Notes under the pieces: generated by a model
Databases searched by the model: none
What the model was told of the DNA's origin: nothing
What the model saw: the letters and a program-made list of their open reading frames with translations, nothing else
Virus record (IMG/VR): IMGVR_UViG_3300030098_005255
Span: 1 to 32,174 of that record
DNA: 32,174 bases
Source of the DNA: a virus
Reading direction: 5' to 3' (one strand)
Program-made: the position numbers and the translations under genes
Part shown: positions 7,448 to 16,157 of the stretch, piece by piece
Layout: every line of letters begins with the position of its first letter
How positions within the stretch are numbered: the first letter of the stretch is position 1

Positions 7448-8166
7448 TGCCTAATATCTATGTAACTGCAGGGTCTGATGGTTATGTTCAGCTTGTCAAT
7501 AATACAAGTTGGGCAGCCTGTAGAAGTGCAACAGTAGGTGGTAATGCTACTTTTTCAACAGGTAGTGTTAGTGGTATAAGTGCTGCTCATAGAGCGCAAC
7601 GAGCTTCAGGTAGGGGTGGTGGAACATCTTATGTTATATCAAGGACATTTTGGAGTTTTGATACATCAGGAATTAGTGTAGCACCATCAAGTGCTACTTT
7701 TAAAATATATGGCTTTAGTACATCATCATCAGATGTAATTGCACTAAAGTCTGATTATATGTTTCACGATGGAGAAGAAACAACAGGAGGAAGTGTTTTA
7801 GATTATAGCTCTATAACAAATGGTGAAACTCCTCTTGGAAATTCAGATGGCTCAGGTGCAGGAACATTTGCATCAACTTCAGTTGTAGAGTATTCAAGTG
7901 AGGTATCTACTTGGAGTACAAGTGGATACAATGATTTTACATTAAATTCTGATGCTTTAAGTGATATGGCTTCACTTGATACATTTAAAATTGCAGTAGT
8001 GAATTATGATTATGATTATTTAGATATAGAACCTTCAGGTTTATTTACAAGTGGAGTATATCTATCAAGTTATACAGGAACAAGTAGAGATTCATATATA
8101 GATTATACAGCAGGAACTGCAACAGCAGTAACACATAATGCAAACTTTTTTGGGAGTAATTTTTAA
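7447..8166 (+). CDS. Putative virion structural protein, Ser/Thr/Gly-rich
   Basis: 239 residues, rich in Ser, Thr, Gly, Tyr and beta-prone segments, without recognisable enzymatic motifs. The region SRTFWSFDTSGISVAPSSA resembles the carbohydrate-binding or jelly-roll-like decoration domains found in marine phage tail proteins, but this is a loose impression. It starts at the stop of the methyltransferase and its end overlaps a 51-residue coiled-coil gene. It is likely a fibre, fibre tip or head decoration, and a possible substrate of the adjacent methyltransferase. Confidence 0.5.
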   Translation: MPNIYVTAGSDGYVQLVNNTSWAACRSATVGGNATFSTGSVSGISAAHRAQRASGRGGGTSYVISRTFWSFDTSGISVAPSSATFKIYGFSTSSSDVIALKSDYMFHDGEETTGGSVLDYSSITNGETPLGNSDGSGAGTFASTSVVEYSSEVSTWSTSGYNDFTLNSDALSDMASLDTFKIAVVNYDYDYLDIEPSGLFTSGVYLSSYTGTSRDSYIDYTAGTATAVTHNANFFGSNF

Positions 8167-8321
8167 TGGAAAAAACAGCAATAAAACAAAAAGAAAATGG
8201 AGTAGTTAAAAAACAAACACTTGATGAGAAAATTGCAGAATGTAAAACAAGGATTGAGCAAATAAAAGAAATATATCATCAAGAAATTGGAAAACTAAAA
8301 GCATTTGAGGAGATGAAATAA
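8166..8321 (+). CDS. 51-residue coiled-coil protein
   Basis: A short gene joined to both neighbours by one-base stop/start overlaps (TAATG). The product is almost entirely charged helix (KQTLDEKIAECKTRIEQIKE) with heptad-like spacing and one cysteine. It could be a trimerising segment, a chaperone for the fibre proteins or a small virion component. No family recognised; the precise overlaps are the main evidence. Confidence 0.55.
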   Translation: MEKTAIKQKENGVVKKQTLDEKIAECKTRIEQIKEIYHQEIGKLKAFEEMK

Positions 8322-9139
8322 TGCCTACATTTCAAGGCAATCCATTTAGTAATTTTTTTAAAAGAATACTACAGATAAATCAAAGTAGCAATACAGGAGT
8401 AGATGCTACTACAAGGAATTTACAAACAGGTGATGGTGTTAATACAGCAGTATCGCTAAGTGATGATGTGTTAAAGGTTCAGCCACAAAATGATGATACA
8501 ACTGGAACATTCGTAGTTGCTAATCAAGCAGGTAATAGTATATTATCTGTTGATACAACTAATTCTAAAGTATTAACAGGTGCTTCACAGTATGCACTAA
8601 ATACACAATATGTTCATTTTGGAGTTACAAATGTTTCTTCATCAGGATATGGTGTAGATACTTGGTATGCCGTTCCATTTGTAACAAATTATGAGATTAG
8701 TTCAGGTGCAACTTTAACTATGGGAACAGCTAATACTTCATCATTTGGAGATACTAACCCTGCATCATCATTAACAATATCTACAACTGCACATCAAGCA
8801 TTACAACATTATTGGTATGTTCCTGATAATATAACAGTAGATGCAGTTCATTGGCTACATAGTGCAGATGCTGCTACAGGAGATGTAACAAAGGCATCAG
8901 TTATGGCTTATGATATAGACACAGATAATGGTTCTACAGGTGGGGATTTATCAAATGGAACACTTATAGCAAGTAGTTCAAATATTACAAATGCAGGTTA
9001 TGAGCAAATATATTATAATTCAATGTCTATAAGTTCGTCAAATATTAATGCAGGTAAATTAGTTTTATTTTGTTTTGCATCAGATACAAACAATTCTGAT
9101 TTTACAATATCAGCAACAATTAAATATCATTTAAGGTAA
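8321..9139 (+). CDS. Putative virion structural protein
   Basis: 272 residues. The N-terminal part (MPTFQGNPFSNFFKRILQINQ, then NTGVDATTRNLQTGDG) looks like the attachment region of marine phage fibre or decoration proteins, followed by an AVSLSDDVLKVQPQNDDTTG strand-rich part and a C-terminal beta domain (YWYVPDNITVDAVHWL). No enzymatic motif is visible. It belongs to the same tightly packed run of virion genes as its neighbours. A fibre or head-decoration role is inferred. Confidence 0.5.
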   Translation: MPTFQGNPFSNFFKRILQINQSSNTGVDATTRNLQTGDGVNTAVSLSDDVLKVQPQNDDTTGTFVVANQAGNSILSVDTTNSKVLTGASQYALNTQYVHFGVTNVSSSGYGVDTWYAVPFVTNYEISSGATLTMGTANTSSFGDTNPASSLTISTTAHQALQHYWYVPDNITVDAVHWLHSADAATGDVTKASVMAYDIDTDNGSTGGDLSNGTLIASSSNITNAGYEQIYYNSMSISSSNINAGKLVLFCFASDTNNSDFTISATIKYHLR

Positions 9140-9148
9140 GGGGATAAA

Positions 9149-10834
9149 ATGGCAACATACAAAAAAAGAGCAGGAACAAATTTAACAGCATCAATAAATG
9201 TTAATTATGATGGTAAAGAAATAATCAAAAACTTGCAAAGAGAGTATCAAGAATCTTCAGTTCTTAAAAAAACTATATCTGCTGTAGATGTAGGTGTCCA
9301 GATAATTAACTTTGATACAGATAGTTCATTTCCTGCAGGTTCATTTAAGGATTGTAAATTTTTACTTTTATGTAATGAGGGTGATGTAACAGCAGAATTA
9401 TATTACTATATGACAGAATGGTCACACGCGTCTCCTGATACAGTAGGCAATGATGGTCAAAAAATACACTTTTTATTACATCCTAATGAATATATTATAC
9501 TACCCAATTTAAGTTATATAGATTTTGGAACAATTGCAAACTCTGCAGGTAATGGTGCAACTTTAGACAATGCTGTTCCTGATGCCAATTTATATGTAGA
9601 TACAGGTGTAAATCTTGATGGTGCATTGGAAGATAGTGAAACTGCATTACAAGTAGCAGATATAGCACCATTTGAAGTAGGTGATTTAGTTCAAGTTGGT
9701 ATAAATGCTACAACAGCTACAAGAATAGAGGTAATGGAAGTAACCTCGATAACAATAGATGATAGTGGTGATGATCAAGATGGTGCAGGAACATTAGTGG
9801 TAACAAGAGCATTATTTGGAACATCTAAAGCAGACAAAGATAGTCAAACAGATAGTACTAATGGTGCAGTAAGTGGTGCTAATGTTCATTTTCCAATATT
9901 TAATGAATATTATGACCACGATAGAAGATTGCATGGAAGTTCACAGCTTGTTCAAACAGATGGCAAAGGAAGATGGAAATCAAGAAATTTCTTTGGTAAG
10001 GGCAGAAGTCTTGCTGCCAATGATGCAGCACAAGGCTTAGTTCAAGGTTCTGTTGCTATTAAGTTTTATGAAAGTGCATACCAAGAAATTAGTTTTGGTG
10101 GAACAGCAACTAACATAATGATTACAGGTTCAACTTCTTCAAAATTGGCAACCTCCACAACGATGGCTTTTAATTTAACAATAGATGATTCAAGTGCTGC
10201 TACTATTAGTTTTACTACTGATTCAAGTAATGTTAATTTTGGTGGAACTAATGGAGTTATTAATAAAATACAAACTGCTATAAATACAGCAACACAAACT
10301 ACAGGCAATGCTTTATATGGGATGTCTTGTACAGTATCAATAGTAAATGGAAGATTAAGATTTACTTCTAATAGTCACTTAGCACCTCACGATGGAACAA
10401 ATGGTTCTAAAATATTACTAGAAGATGCAGGTAGTGGAACAAACTTATTTAGTGGTAGTGCAGGTATATTCCCTGATGATGCAGTAATTAATGCACCTGT
10501 TGAAGCAAAGCTGCCTGATGATACAATAATTGATACTAATTCAGGTGCTACATATCCTAATATAGATGCCTTTATGTATGACAATGGTCAAGGTAAGCTA
10601 ATATATCAAGGTAATGAAGTTGGAACTGTAGTATATAAAACAGGTGCAATAGAATGGACTATTCCATCACTACCTAATGCACAATTTGTAATAAATGCTG
10701 CTTATGACTCTGCTTTCTCAGGTGGTATAAAAGCATCAACAGTAAATGGCAAGGACAATGCTATTGCAAACATATTTGGTAGAAGTACGAATGATAAAAT
10801 AACAACAACTATAGGTGCTTACGTCTTTAGTTAA
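9149..10834 (+). CDS. Large putative virion structural protein
   Basis: 561 residues, the second largest structural candidate. It opens with a basic stretch (MATYKKRAGTNLTASINVNYDG), then a compact domain with receptor- or particle-binding flavour, a VGDLVQVGINATTATRIEVMEV strand-rich part, a Ser/Thr/Gly-rich middle with ITGSTSSKLATSTTM, and a final domain containing VYKTGAIEWTIPSLPNA. The gene has its own AAGGGGAT ribosome binding site. No catalytic motif was recognised. Position between fibre-like genes and head-tail joining genes suggests a head fibre, tail spike or large decoration protein. Confidence 0.5.
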   Translation: MATYKKRAGTNLTASINVNYDGKEIIKNLQREYQESSVLKKTISAVDVGVQIINFDTDSSFPAGSFKDCKFLLLCNEGDVTAELYYYMTEWSHASPDTVGNDGQKIHFLLHPNEYIILPNLSYIDFGTIANSAGNGATLDNAVPDANLYVDTGVNLDGALEDSETALQVADIAPFEVGDLVQVGINATTATRIEVMEVTSITIDDSGDDQDGAGTLVVTRALFGTSKADKDSQTDSTNGAVSGANVHFPIFNEYYDHDRRLHGSSQLVQTDGKGRWKSRNFFGKGRSLAANDAAQGLVQGSVAIKFYESAYQEISFGGTATNIMITGSTSSKLATSTTMAFNLTIDDSSAATISFTTDSSNVNFGGTNGVINKIQTAINTATQTTGNALYGMSCTVSIVNGRLRFTSNSHLAPHDGTNGSKILLEDAGSGTNLFSGSAGIFPDDAVINAPVEAKLPDDTIIDTNSGATYPNIDAFMYDNGQGKLIYQGNEVGTVVYKTGAIEWTIPSLPNAQFVINAAYDSAFSGGIKASTVNGKDNAIANIFGRSTNDKITTTIGAYVFS

Positions 10835-10845
10835 AGGAGAAAATT

Positions 10846-10920
10846 ATGCCTAAAGGAAAAGGAACATACGGAAAAAAAGTAGGAAGACCTAAAAAGAAAA
10901 TGACAAGGAAAAAACGCTGA
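10846..10920 (+). CDS. 24-residue Lys/Arg-rich peptide
   Basis: A tiny gene with a strong AAAGGAG ribosome binding site. The product, MPKGKGTYGKKVGRPKKKM plus five more residues (TRKKR), is nearly all Lys, Arg and Gly. Similar MPKGKGTYG..VGRP peptides occur in marine phages (recalled, not searched). It ends one base before the next gene, which encodes another basic protein. A role in DNA condensation or coat-DNA contact is possible but not shown. Confidence 0.65.
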   Translation: MPKGKGTYGKKVGRPKKKMTRKKR

Positions 10921-10921
10921 A

Positions 10922-11179
10922 ATGGCTAAATATCAAGGCAGATCAGTTAGATTAAATAAGCCAAGTCGGATTACAAAAGGTCAGGCAGGATATGGTCGTA
11001 AAAAGTTTAAGGTTTTTGTAAAAGATGGCTCAAAAGTAAAAAAGGTTATGTTTGGTGATCCTAATATGAAAATTAGGAAATCTAATCCAACAGCAAGAGC
11101 ATCATTTAGGGCAAGGCACAAGTGTGCAACTGCTAAAGATAAGACAACAGCAAGATATTGGTCTTGCAAAAAATGGTAG
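10922..11179 (+). CDS. Small basic protein with FGDPNM / FRARH / YWSCKKW signature
   Basis: 85 residues, strongly basic. The motifs KKFKVFVKDGSKVKKVMFGDPNM, here split as KVFVKDG and VMFGDPNM, and FRARHKCATAKDKTTARYW place it with short proteins, often seen fused or free in marine T4-like and other phages, that carry FGDPNM and a C-terminal ARYWSCK. Two cysteines, in HKC and WSCKKW, could bind metal or form a bond. Function unknown in the family as I know it; a head or core-associated role is common speculation. It is tightly linked to the 24-residue peptide before it. Confidence 0.65.
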   Translation: MAKYQGRSVRLNKPSRITKGQAGYGRKKFKVFVKDGSKVKKVMFGDPNMKIRKSNPTARASFRARHKCATAKDKTTARYWSCKKW

Positions 11180-11188
11180 GAGGTATTA

Positions 11189-12154
11189 ATGGCTGTAACT
11201 AGCACTATAGAGTATTGCACAGATAGGGATCTCCAGGATGTTTATCCTCATATAGCTGAATATGATTTAAAAAGAAGGCTATATAATTGGCAAACAACAG
11301 GAACATCACATTTGTATCTTGTTAGAAATTCAGGATTGGTTACACTTTTATTTGCAGATGGAGAGGACTTGGGTGATGCAGAGGCAAATAGTGGTGTAGT
11401 TGATGCTAATGGTGAATGGTATTATGATTCAAATTTGGATACAGTTTATTATTATGATAGTGCAACAGCACCAAATGCAAGAGTTATGGAAGCAGGAGAT
11501 GATTGGGCTACTATAAAAACAAGATTTAGAAGAAAAGCATCAAGATTAATTGAATCACATTTAGATAATAGAATGTCTAGAGAGGTTATGAAAGATAGAG
11601 AAGGCAATTATCCAGAAATAATTGTTCATGCTACAGCCTTGCAAACAGTTATATTATTATTAAAATCACATGATCCTAATAATGAAATCATAGAACCATT
11701 TAAAAGCGAATTAGACGAAATAATTGATGGCTTAAAGAGTGGATCTATTGTTTTACCACATTCAGTTACATCTGATTCATCAAAAGGTGTTATAAGGGAA
11801 GTTTCAGTAAATGGAGGATCTGACCTTCGACCTGTAGAATTAAAAGGTAATTACAATGTTCCTGGGTATGATCTTATAAAATTAAAAGTAATTACAGGTG
11901 GGGTTATAGGAACATCTACTTATTCGGTATGGGTGAAAGATAGTGACACATTAAAAAATGAACAAGTTATAACAGAAGAGAAGATAACAGGCGATTATGA
12001 CCATGTAACATCAGGTTTATATATTAGATTTAGTGGTGATGATGTTTCTTCTGCTGTAACTAATGCAAACGATGAATATGAAATAGAAGTGCATTCTTCA
12101 TCAATAGATGCAGATATGTCTTCTATAGGCTCAGTAACTATGACGAGGAGATAA
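11189..12154 (+). CDS. Head-tail connector-like (gp6-type) protein with extra C-terminal domain
   Basis: 321 residues with a strong AGGAGG ribosome binding site. A short N-terminal part (TDRDLQDVYPHIAEYDLKRR) is followed by a beta-rich insert and then a helical bundle of about residues 107-180 (FRRKASRLIESHLDNRM, HATALQTVILLLKSHDP) that resembles the connector proteins forming the ring under the portal. A C-terminal beta domain (about residues 195-321) contains a VWVKDSDTLKNEQ segment of unknown role. Its place just before the tail terminator and tail tube genes supports the connector assignment; the C-terminal domain is an unusual addition. Confidence 0.65.
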   Translation: MAVTSTIEYCTDRDLQDVYPHIAEYDLKRRLYNWQTTGTSHLYLVRNSGLVTLLFADGEDLGDAEANSGVVDANGEWYYDSNLDTVYYYDSATAPNARVMEAGDDWATIKTRFRRKASRLIESHLDNRMSREVMKDREGNYPEIIVHATALQTVILLLKSHDPNNEIIEPFKSELDEIIDGLKSGSIVLPHSVTSDSSKGVIREVSVNGGSDLRPVELKGNYNVPGYDLIKLKVITGGVIGTSTYSVWVKDSDTLKNEQVITEEKITGDYDHVTSGLYIRFSGDDVSSAVTNANDEYEIEVHSSSIDADMSSIGSVTMTRR

Positions 12155-12612
12155 TGGCTATATCTTACGACAACATATTTTATGATTATTGTTTAGACCC
12201 ATTAAGGGATATTTTTATATCTGAATATAAATATGGAAAAATATATATTGCTCCAGAGATTATGCACAAAGATCCATTTAGTATTCGTATTTGGGGATTA
12301 GAATCAGAAACAACAGAGTATTTATCTTCTGCTTGGCAGCAACAGTATAATGTTGAAATAGCTTTGTATGAGATGGAAAAAAAGCCAGGAGAAGCATTTT
12401 ATAAGCAATTTTATAATGATGCAGAAAGAATTTATCAATTACTTTTTAACAATAAATCAAAAAGCACAACTATAGATTCTTCTACATATACATGGATTGA
12501 TGGTGTGTGCGAAGGTTTTGTGGTAAATGAATTTGTAGGAGAGGAAGAGGAAATAGAAGGATTAAATACAGCTAAATTTGTATTTAATTGCAAAATTATG
12601 AGAGAAAATTAA
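12154..12612 (+). CDS. Putative tail terminator / head-tail joining protein
   Basis: 152 residues. The start MAISYDNIFYDYCLDPLRDIF, here read as a helix leading into a mixed alpha/beta fold, and the segment YNVEIALYEMEKKPGEAFY match the layout of tail terminator proteins such as those between the connector and major tail genes of siphophages. It overlaps the connector gene by one base and precedes the tail tube gene. Identification rests on order and size rather than on motifs. Confidence 0.55.
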   Translation: MAISYDNIFYDYCLDPLRDIFISEYKYGKIYIAPEIMHKDPFSIRIWGLESETTEYLSSAWQQQYNVEIALYEMEKKPGEAFYKQFYNDAERIYQLLFNNKSKSTTIDSSTYTWIDGVCEGFVVNEFVGEEEEIEGLNTAKFVFNCKIMREN

Positions 12613-12630
12613 TAAATTAAGAGGTATTGT

Positions 12631-12807
12631 ATGGCTAAAAAAACAACAATAAAATATAAGGCTACTGACCCTGAAAGGTTTGCTTCTATGTATAATAATT
12701 CATTTCCAGAATATGACAATTTAAGCAAAGGCAAGTCAGTATCTCTTAATAAAAGTAATAAAAAAGTTAAGAGTTGGTTAAATAATAATATTATAACAAA
12801 GGAGTAA
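12631..12807 (+). CDS. 58-residue basic protein upstream of the tail tube gene
   Basis: A short gene with a GAGG ribosome binding site. Product starts MAKKTTIKYKATDPERFAS and is Lys/Asn/Ser-rich, ending WLNNNIITKE. No motif is recognised. Its stop lies three bases before the major tail protein start, and the last codons contain that gene's AAAGGAG site, so it is likely translated with it. Confidence 0.55.
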   Translation: MAKKTTIKYKATDPERFASMYNNSFPEYDNLSKGKSVSLNKSNKKVKSWLNNNIITKE

Positions 12808-12810
12808 ATT

Positions 12811-13836
12811 ATGGCACAAGCATATTCAGGAAGAGAGTTTAGCTGTATTGTTGGCATAGCCGATAACAATGCAAGTTCTTCAGCAGGGGCTATAGGGGCA
12901 GTAACACAGGATGCAAATGCTGTTGCTGATAGCAAAGTTTTAATGAGAGTTGATTCACCTGTTAACATGATAGACTATTCAGCAGCATATCAAAGATCAG
13001 AAGTTGCAAGGTCTGGTAGTCGAACATTGAGAACAGAAGATATAATAAATCACTATGGTTCAGGTGTATGGACATGGGATTTTGATTGGGTAGTAGACAA
13101 TGAGAAGGGTATCCAAAATTTATTACATTTAATGCATCCACTTCATGGAGATACAATAACAACTGCTATTAACTATGATGACACAATATCTCCTGCAAAC
13201 TATGCACATGCTGATACTACTGATGAGGATAAATGTGCATTTATAATAATACAAAACCCTTTATCTACAAGGGATCATTATATGCATAGTGCAATATTGC
13301 AAAATTTAACACTTTCTATGGATGCAGGAACAGATGGTGGAAGATTAAGGGCATCAGGACAATTTATGTCAGGATATAAGCCAATAATTGAAGAAAATAC
13401 TGTTTCAGCAGATACATCTGCTTCTGACTATTCTAAAGGATTGTTTGATTGCACTACATCTACTGTAGGTGGAGATGCAGCAGTAGTTAGATCTTTTTCT
13501 TTAACTATATCTAATCCTGCTAGTAGAGTTGGGTATCAAGGATCATCAGGGGAAACTGATGGATATGTAAGATCAGGTGCTTTTTCTATCACAGGATCAA
13601 TGACAATGAAAGCAGACTCATTACAACAAATTAATGAAGATACATTTTGGAAAGCAAATGCAGAATGTGCTATTGCTTTAGGGGATGGATCAAGTATTGA
13701 TTTTAGTATTCCAACTGCTTTGGTTTCAAATGTTTCATATGATATGGCTGAAGAAGGAGTATTTCAAACTGTAGACTTTACAGCTACAAGTAGTGAGGAT
13801 GGTGGTGGTAATTTAGCTGTTATAAAGCTTACTTAA
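12811..13836 (+). CDS. Major tail (tube) protein
   Basis: 341 residues, strongly expressed by its AAAGGAG site. The composition (Ser/Thr/Gly/Asp, alternating beta strands) fits a tail tube subunit. Segments such as SRTLRTEDIINHYGSGVWTW, with paired strands ILQNLTLSMDAGTDG, RASGQFMSGYKP and a late FSITGSMTMKADSLQQI, follow the pattern of tube proteins that form stacked beta-sandwich rings. It lies between the tail terminator and the chaperone, the standard siphophage order. No sheath gene follows, so the tail is non-contractile. Confidence 0.75.
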   Translation: MAQAYSGREFSCIVGIADNNASSSAGAIGAVTQDANAVADSKVLMRVDSPVNMIDYSAAYQRSEVARSGSRTLRTEDIINHYGSGVWTWDFDWVVDNEKGIQNLLHLMHPLHGDTITTAINYDDTISPANYAHADTTDEDKCAFIIIQNPLSTRDHYMHSAILQNLTLSMDAGTDGGRLRASGQFMSGYKPIIEENTVSADTSASDYSKGLFDCTTSTVGGDAAVVRSFSLTISNPASRVGYQGSSGETDGYVRSGAFSITGSMTMKADSLQQINEDTFWKANAECAIALGDGSSIDFSIPTALVSNVSYDMAEEGVFQTVDFTATSSEDGGGNLAVIKLT

Positions 13837-13853
13837 TATAAAGGGTTAAAAGC

Positions 13854-14171
13854 ATGACCGAAAAAACACTCTCAACAGGGAAAAAAGTTGTTATTCGTAA
13901 ACTTTCTCGTGTTGAAATAAGAAACATAAAAGATCTTGGGAGTCAGAGATTATATCCAGATGGCTCAATGGGGTATCATGGTTTAAATAAAGTTCAAGAT
14001 GCATGGATAGATAAGGGATGTGGTGGTCTTGGCGATTGGGTTGCAAAAAATGGTGAGGTTGTTCCAGATGATATAATAATGCAACTTGATGACAAAGAAC
14101 AACATGAACTTGCTGAATTAATTAAGGAATCACAGATTGTAAACCCCACCAATCCCTCGTCCTCGGATTAA
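13854..14171 (+). CDS. Tail assembly chaperone, short form (gpG-like)
   Basis: 105 residues from ATG, ending NPTNPSSSD-stop. It lies between the major tail protein and the tape measure, the position of lambda gpG, and is acidic and helical in its C-terminal half (LDDKEQHELAELIKES). Codons GTA AAC CCC at 14139-14147 form an in-frame A AAC CCC slippery heptamer near the end, and a long open frame continues in -1. The short form is the normal product; a fraction of ribosomes should produce the longer G-T fusion listed next. It binds the tape measure during tail assembly. Confidence 0.8.
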   Translation: MTEKTLSTGKKVVIRKLSRVEIRNIKDLGSQRLYPDGSMGYHGLNKVQDAWIDKGCGGLGDWVAKNGEVVPDDIIMQLDDKEQHELAELIKESQIVNPTNPSSSD

Positions 14172-14593
14172 ATGTATTAATAGATAGAGAGTGCGAGGGT
14201 TGTAATTGGCATGAATTTCCTTATACATTTCGAAGTATATTAAGTGGGGAAATAAATAAGTCAATCACAATTAACAAAATTGATGATATATGGGCATATA
14301 TAAAAAAACTTAAAGAGGAGTCCGATGACAAAATAAAGAAAGGGAGTACGTTCACTACATTAAATAATATATATGAGCAACTTCCTTTTTTTTGTTGTGT
14401 TAATAATATAATAAATGCAAACAGCCAAGAAGATATATCAATGTATGTGTATTGCAATGAAACAAATACACCACCATACCCTGGTAGCTATAATGAAACA
14501 CCTTCAGTATGGATTGATAAATATTATATTATTAAACACGCACTCGCTATTAGAGAGAGAAAATTAACGGAGAAAATGAAAAATGACCGATAA
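13854..14593 (+). CDS. Tail assembly chaperone frameshift fusion (gpGT-like)
   Basis: Joining frame 0 up to the A AAC CCC heptamer (14141-14147) with the -1 frame gives about 246 residues. The -1 frame is open from 14126 to the TAA at 14591-14593 and has no good start codon near its beginning, so it needs the shift to be made. The T part contains CEGCNWHEFPYTF and, further on, an acidic-basic helical region, ending KLTEKMKNDR. It overlaps the tape measure start at 14583 by eleven bases. In lambda the GT fusion contacts the tail tube protein while G coats the tape measure; the same role is inferred here. Confidence 0.82.
14141..14199 (+). promoter_or_regulatory. -1 programmed ribosomal frameshift signal
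   Basis: The heptamer A AAC CCC (14141-14147) obeys the X XXY YYZ rule in the reading frame of the chaperone. A six-base spacer is followed by CCCTCG (14154-14159), which can pair perfectly with CGAGGG (14194-14199) across a 34-base loop. Slippery site, spacer and stem have the usual geometry. The shift efficiency cannot be judged from sequence. Confidence 0.8.
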
Positions 14594-16157
14594 CCAATTA
14601 AAAATTAAACTCCTAGTAGAGAATAGAAAAGCTAATGCACAATTAAAGCAGACGGCATCGAATGTAAAAGATGTAGGCGACAAGGCTAAAAAGTCAGAAG
14701 GCGATTTAAGTAGGATGCGAGTTGCAACAGCAGGGCTTCGTAGAAGTATGGGTGCTTTAAGAAATAATTTATTATTAGTTTCATTTGCATTTGGTGGTGT
14801 AGGAGCAGCATTGGCTAAATCAGTAAGACTGTATGGTGAGCAAGAGAAAGCAGAAAAACAGTTAGAAACTGCTCTTGGCAGAACATCTTCAGCTTTATTA
14901 GCACAAGCATCTGCATTGCAACAAGTAACAACATTTGGTGATGAAAATATAATTCAAGCACAAGCACTTATAGCAGCATTTACCGATGATGAAGAAGCCA
15001 TTAAAAAGGCAACTGAAGCCACGTTAGATTTAGCAGCTGCTAAAGGTATGGATTTGTTTTCGGCTGCTGATCTTGTTGCTAAAACATTAGGATCTTCTAC
15101 TAATGCTATGTCAAGATATGGAATTGAGGTAACAGGTGCTGTAGGGTCAACTGAAAGATTAAATACTTTAACAGAAAATATAGCTGAAACATTTGGTGGA
15201 CAAGCAACTGCACAAGCAAAAACAATGGCAGGAGCAATAACCCAGGCAGGAAATGCAGCAGGAGATGCTTCTGAAGCAATAGGTAATTTATTGGCAGATT
15301 CAGTAACAAAAGTATCTTTATCATTTAAGAGTGCTGCTGAAAATGCTACTTTATTTTTTGACAGTTTAGCAACTGCAGATGAAGATGGAAAAAATGTTTC
15401 TTTAACTGCTGAAAGGAATGCAAAACTTTTTAATTTTTTTGCTGATGCTATTGACAATGTTACAGAAAAACTAGGATCACTTGCAATAAGTTCTAGTTAT
15501 TTTAGAAAATTACAAGAAGATATATTAAATAATGCTGTTTCAACAGAAAGTGCTTTTGCAGACATGGAAGCTGCAATGCAACCTCTTATAGTATCAGAGA
15601 TAAAAAGAACAGATGTAAGTAAAGATTATTTAACTGAAATTAAAAAACAAGAGCCAGTTTTAACGAGTGCTTCTATAGCTTCAGCTAAATTAACTAAAAA
15701 AGAACTAGAGGGTTATGCAAAAACAACAGGTTCAGCAAGAGATGCAATGGCTGCTGTTGTTAAGGCTGAATATATGGAGGGAGTTGCAGGATTAATATCT
15801 TCTATATTAAGAAACTTTCCTTTTCCATTAAGTGCTATATTAGCAGCAGGGGCAGGAGGAATTGCATCATCAATATTTGATAGAAATTTAGCAGCCCATG
15901 TGCCACAATTTGCAGAAGGTGGTGATTTTGTTACTAATGGTAGGCAGTTAATCATGGTTGGGGATAATCCAAGTGGGAAAGAAAGGGTACAAATTACTCC
16001 TCTTGGTGGCGATCCTGCACCAAATGCACCATCAGCAGGTGTAACTGTAAATGTATCAGGTAATGTATTATCACAAGATTTTGTAGAAGGTGAACTTGCA
16101 GAAAACATAAAAGAAGCAATAAGAAGGGGAACAGACTTTGGCATTGCAACTTCCTAA
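14583..16157 (+). CDS. Tape measure protein
   Basis: 524 residues, short for the family, so the tail should be short for a siphovirus. The N-terminal part is a long charged helix (NRKANAQLKQTASNVKDVG), followed by a hydrophobic segment at about residues 58-80 (RNNLLLVSFAFGGVGAALAK). The central part has the Ala-rich pattern of tape measures (ATLDLAAAKGMDLFSAADLV, KTMAGAITQAGNAAGDASEA), with a second hydrophobic segment at about residues 399-425. The C-terminal AEGGDFVTNGRQLIMVGDNPS is a motif widely seen at tape measure ends. Position after the chaperone confirms it. The start overlaps the T frame and its end overlaps the next gene. Confidence 0.88.
   Translation: MTDNQLKIKLLVENRKANAQLKQTASNVKDVGDKAKKSEGDLSRMRVATAGLRRSMGALRNNLLLVSFAFGGVGAALAKSVRLYGEQEKAEKQLETALGRTSSALLAQASALQQVTTFGDENIIQAQALIAAFTDDEEAIKKATEATLDLAAAKGMDLFSAADLVAKTLGSSTNAMSRYGIEVTGAVGSTERLNTLTENIAETFGGQATAQAKTMAGAITQAGNAAGDASEAIGNLLADSVTKVSLSFKSAAENATLFFDSLATADEDGKNVSLTAERNAKLFNFFADAIDNVTEKLGSLAISSSYFRKLQEDILNNAVSTESAFADMEAAMQPLIVSEIKRTDVSKDYLTEIKKQEPVLTSASIASAKLTKKELEGYAKTTGSARDAMAAVVKAEYMEGVAGLISSILRNFPFPLSAILAAGAGGIASSIFDRNLAAHVPQFAEGGDFVTNGRQLIMVGDNPSGKERVQITPLGGDPAPNAPSAGVTVNVSGNVLSQDFVEGELAENIKEAIRRGTDFGIATS

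Noticed and set aside
14954-15457. Long antisense frame opposite the tape measure gene (167 codons)
   Set aside because: Shadow of Ala-rich coding on the other strand; no ribosome binding site and no domain.
15713-16144. Antisense frame of 143 codons opposite the tape measure C-terminus
   Set aside because: Overlaps the conserved tape measure end; composition is mirror-like and no start signal is present.
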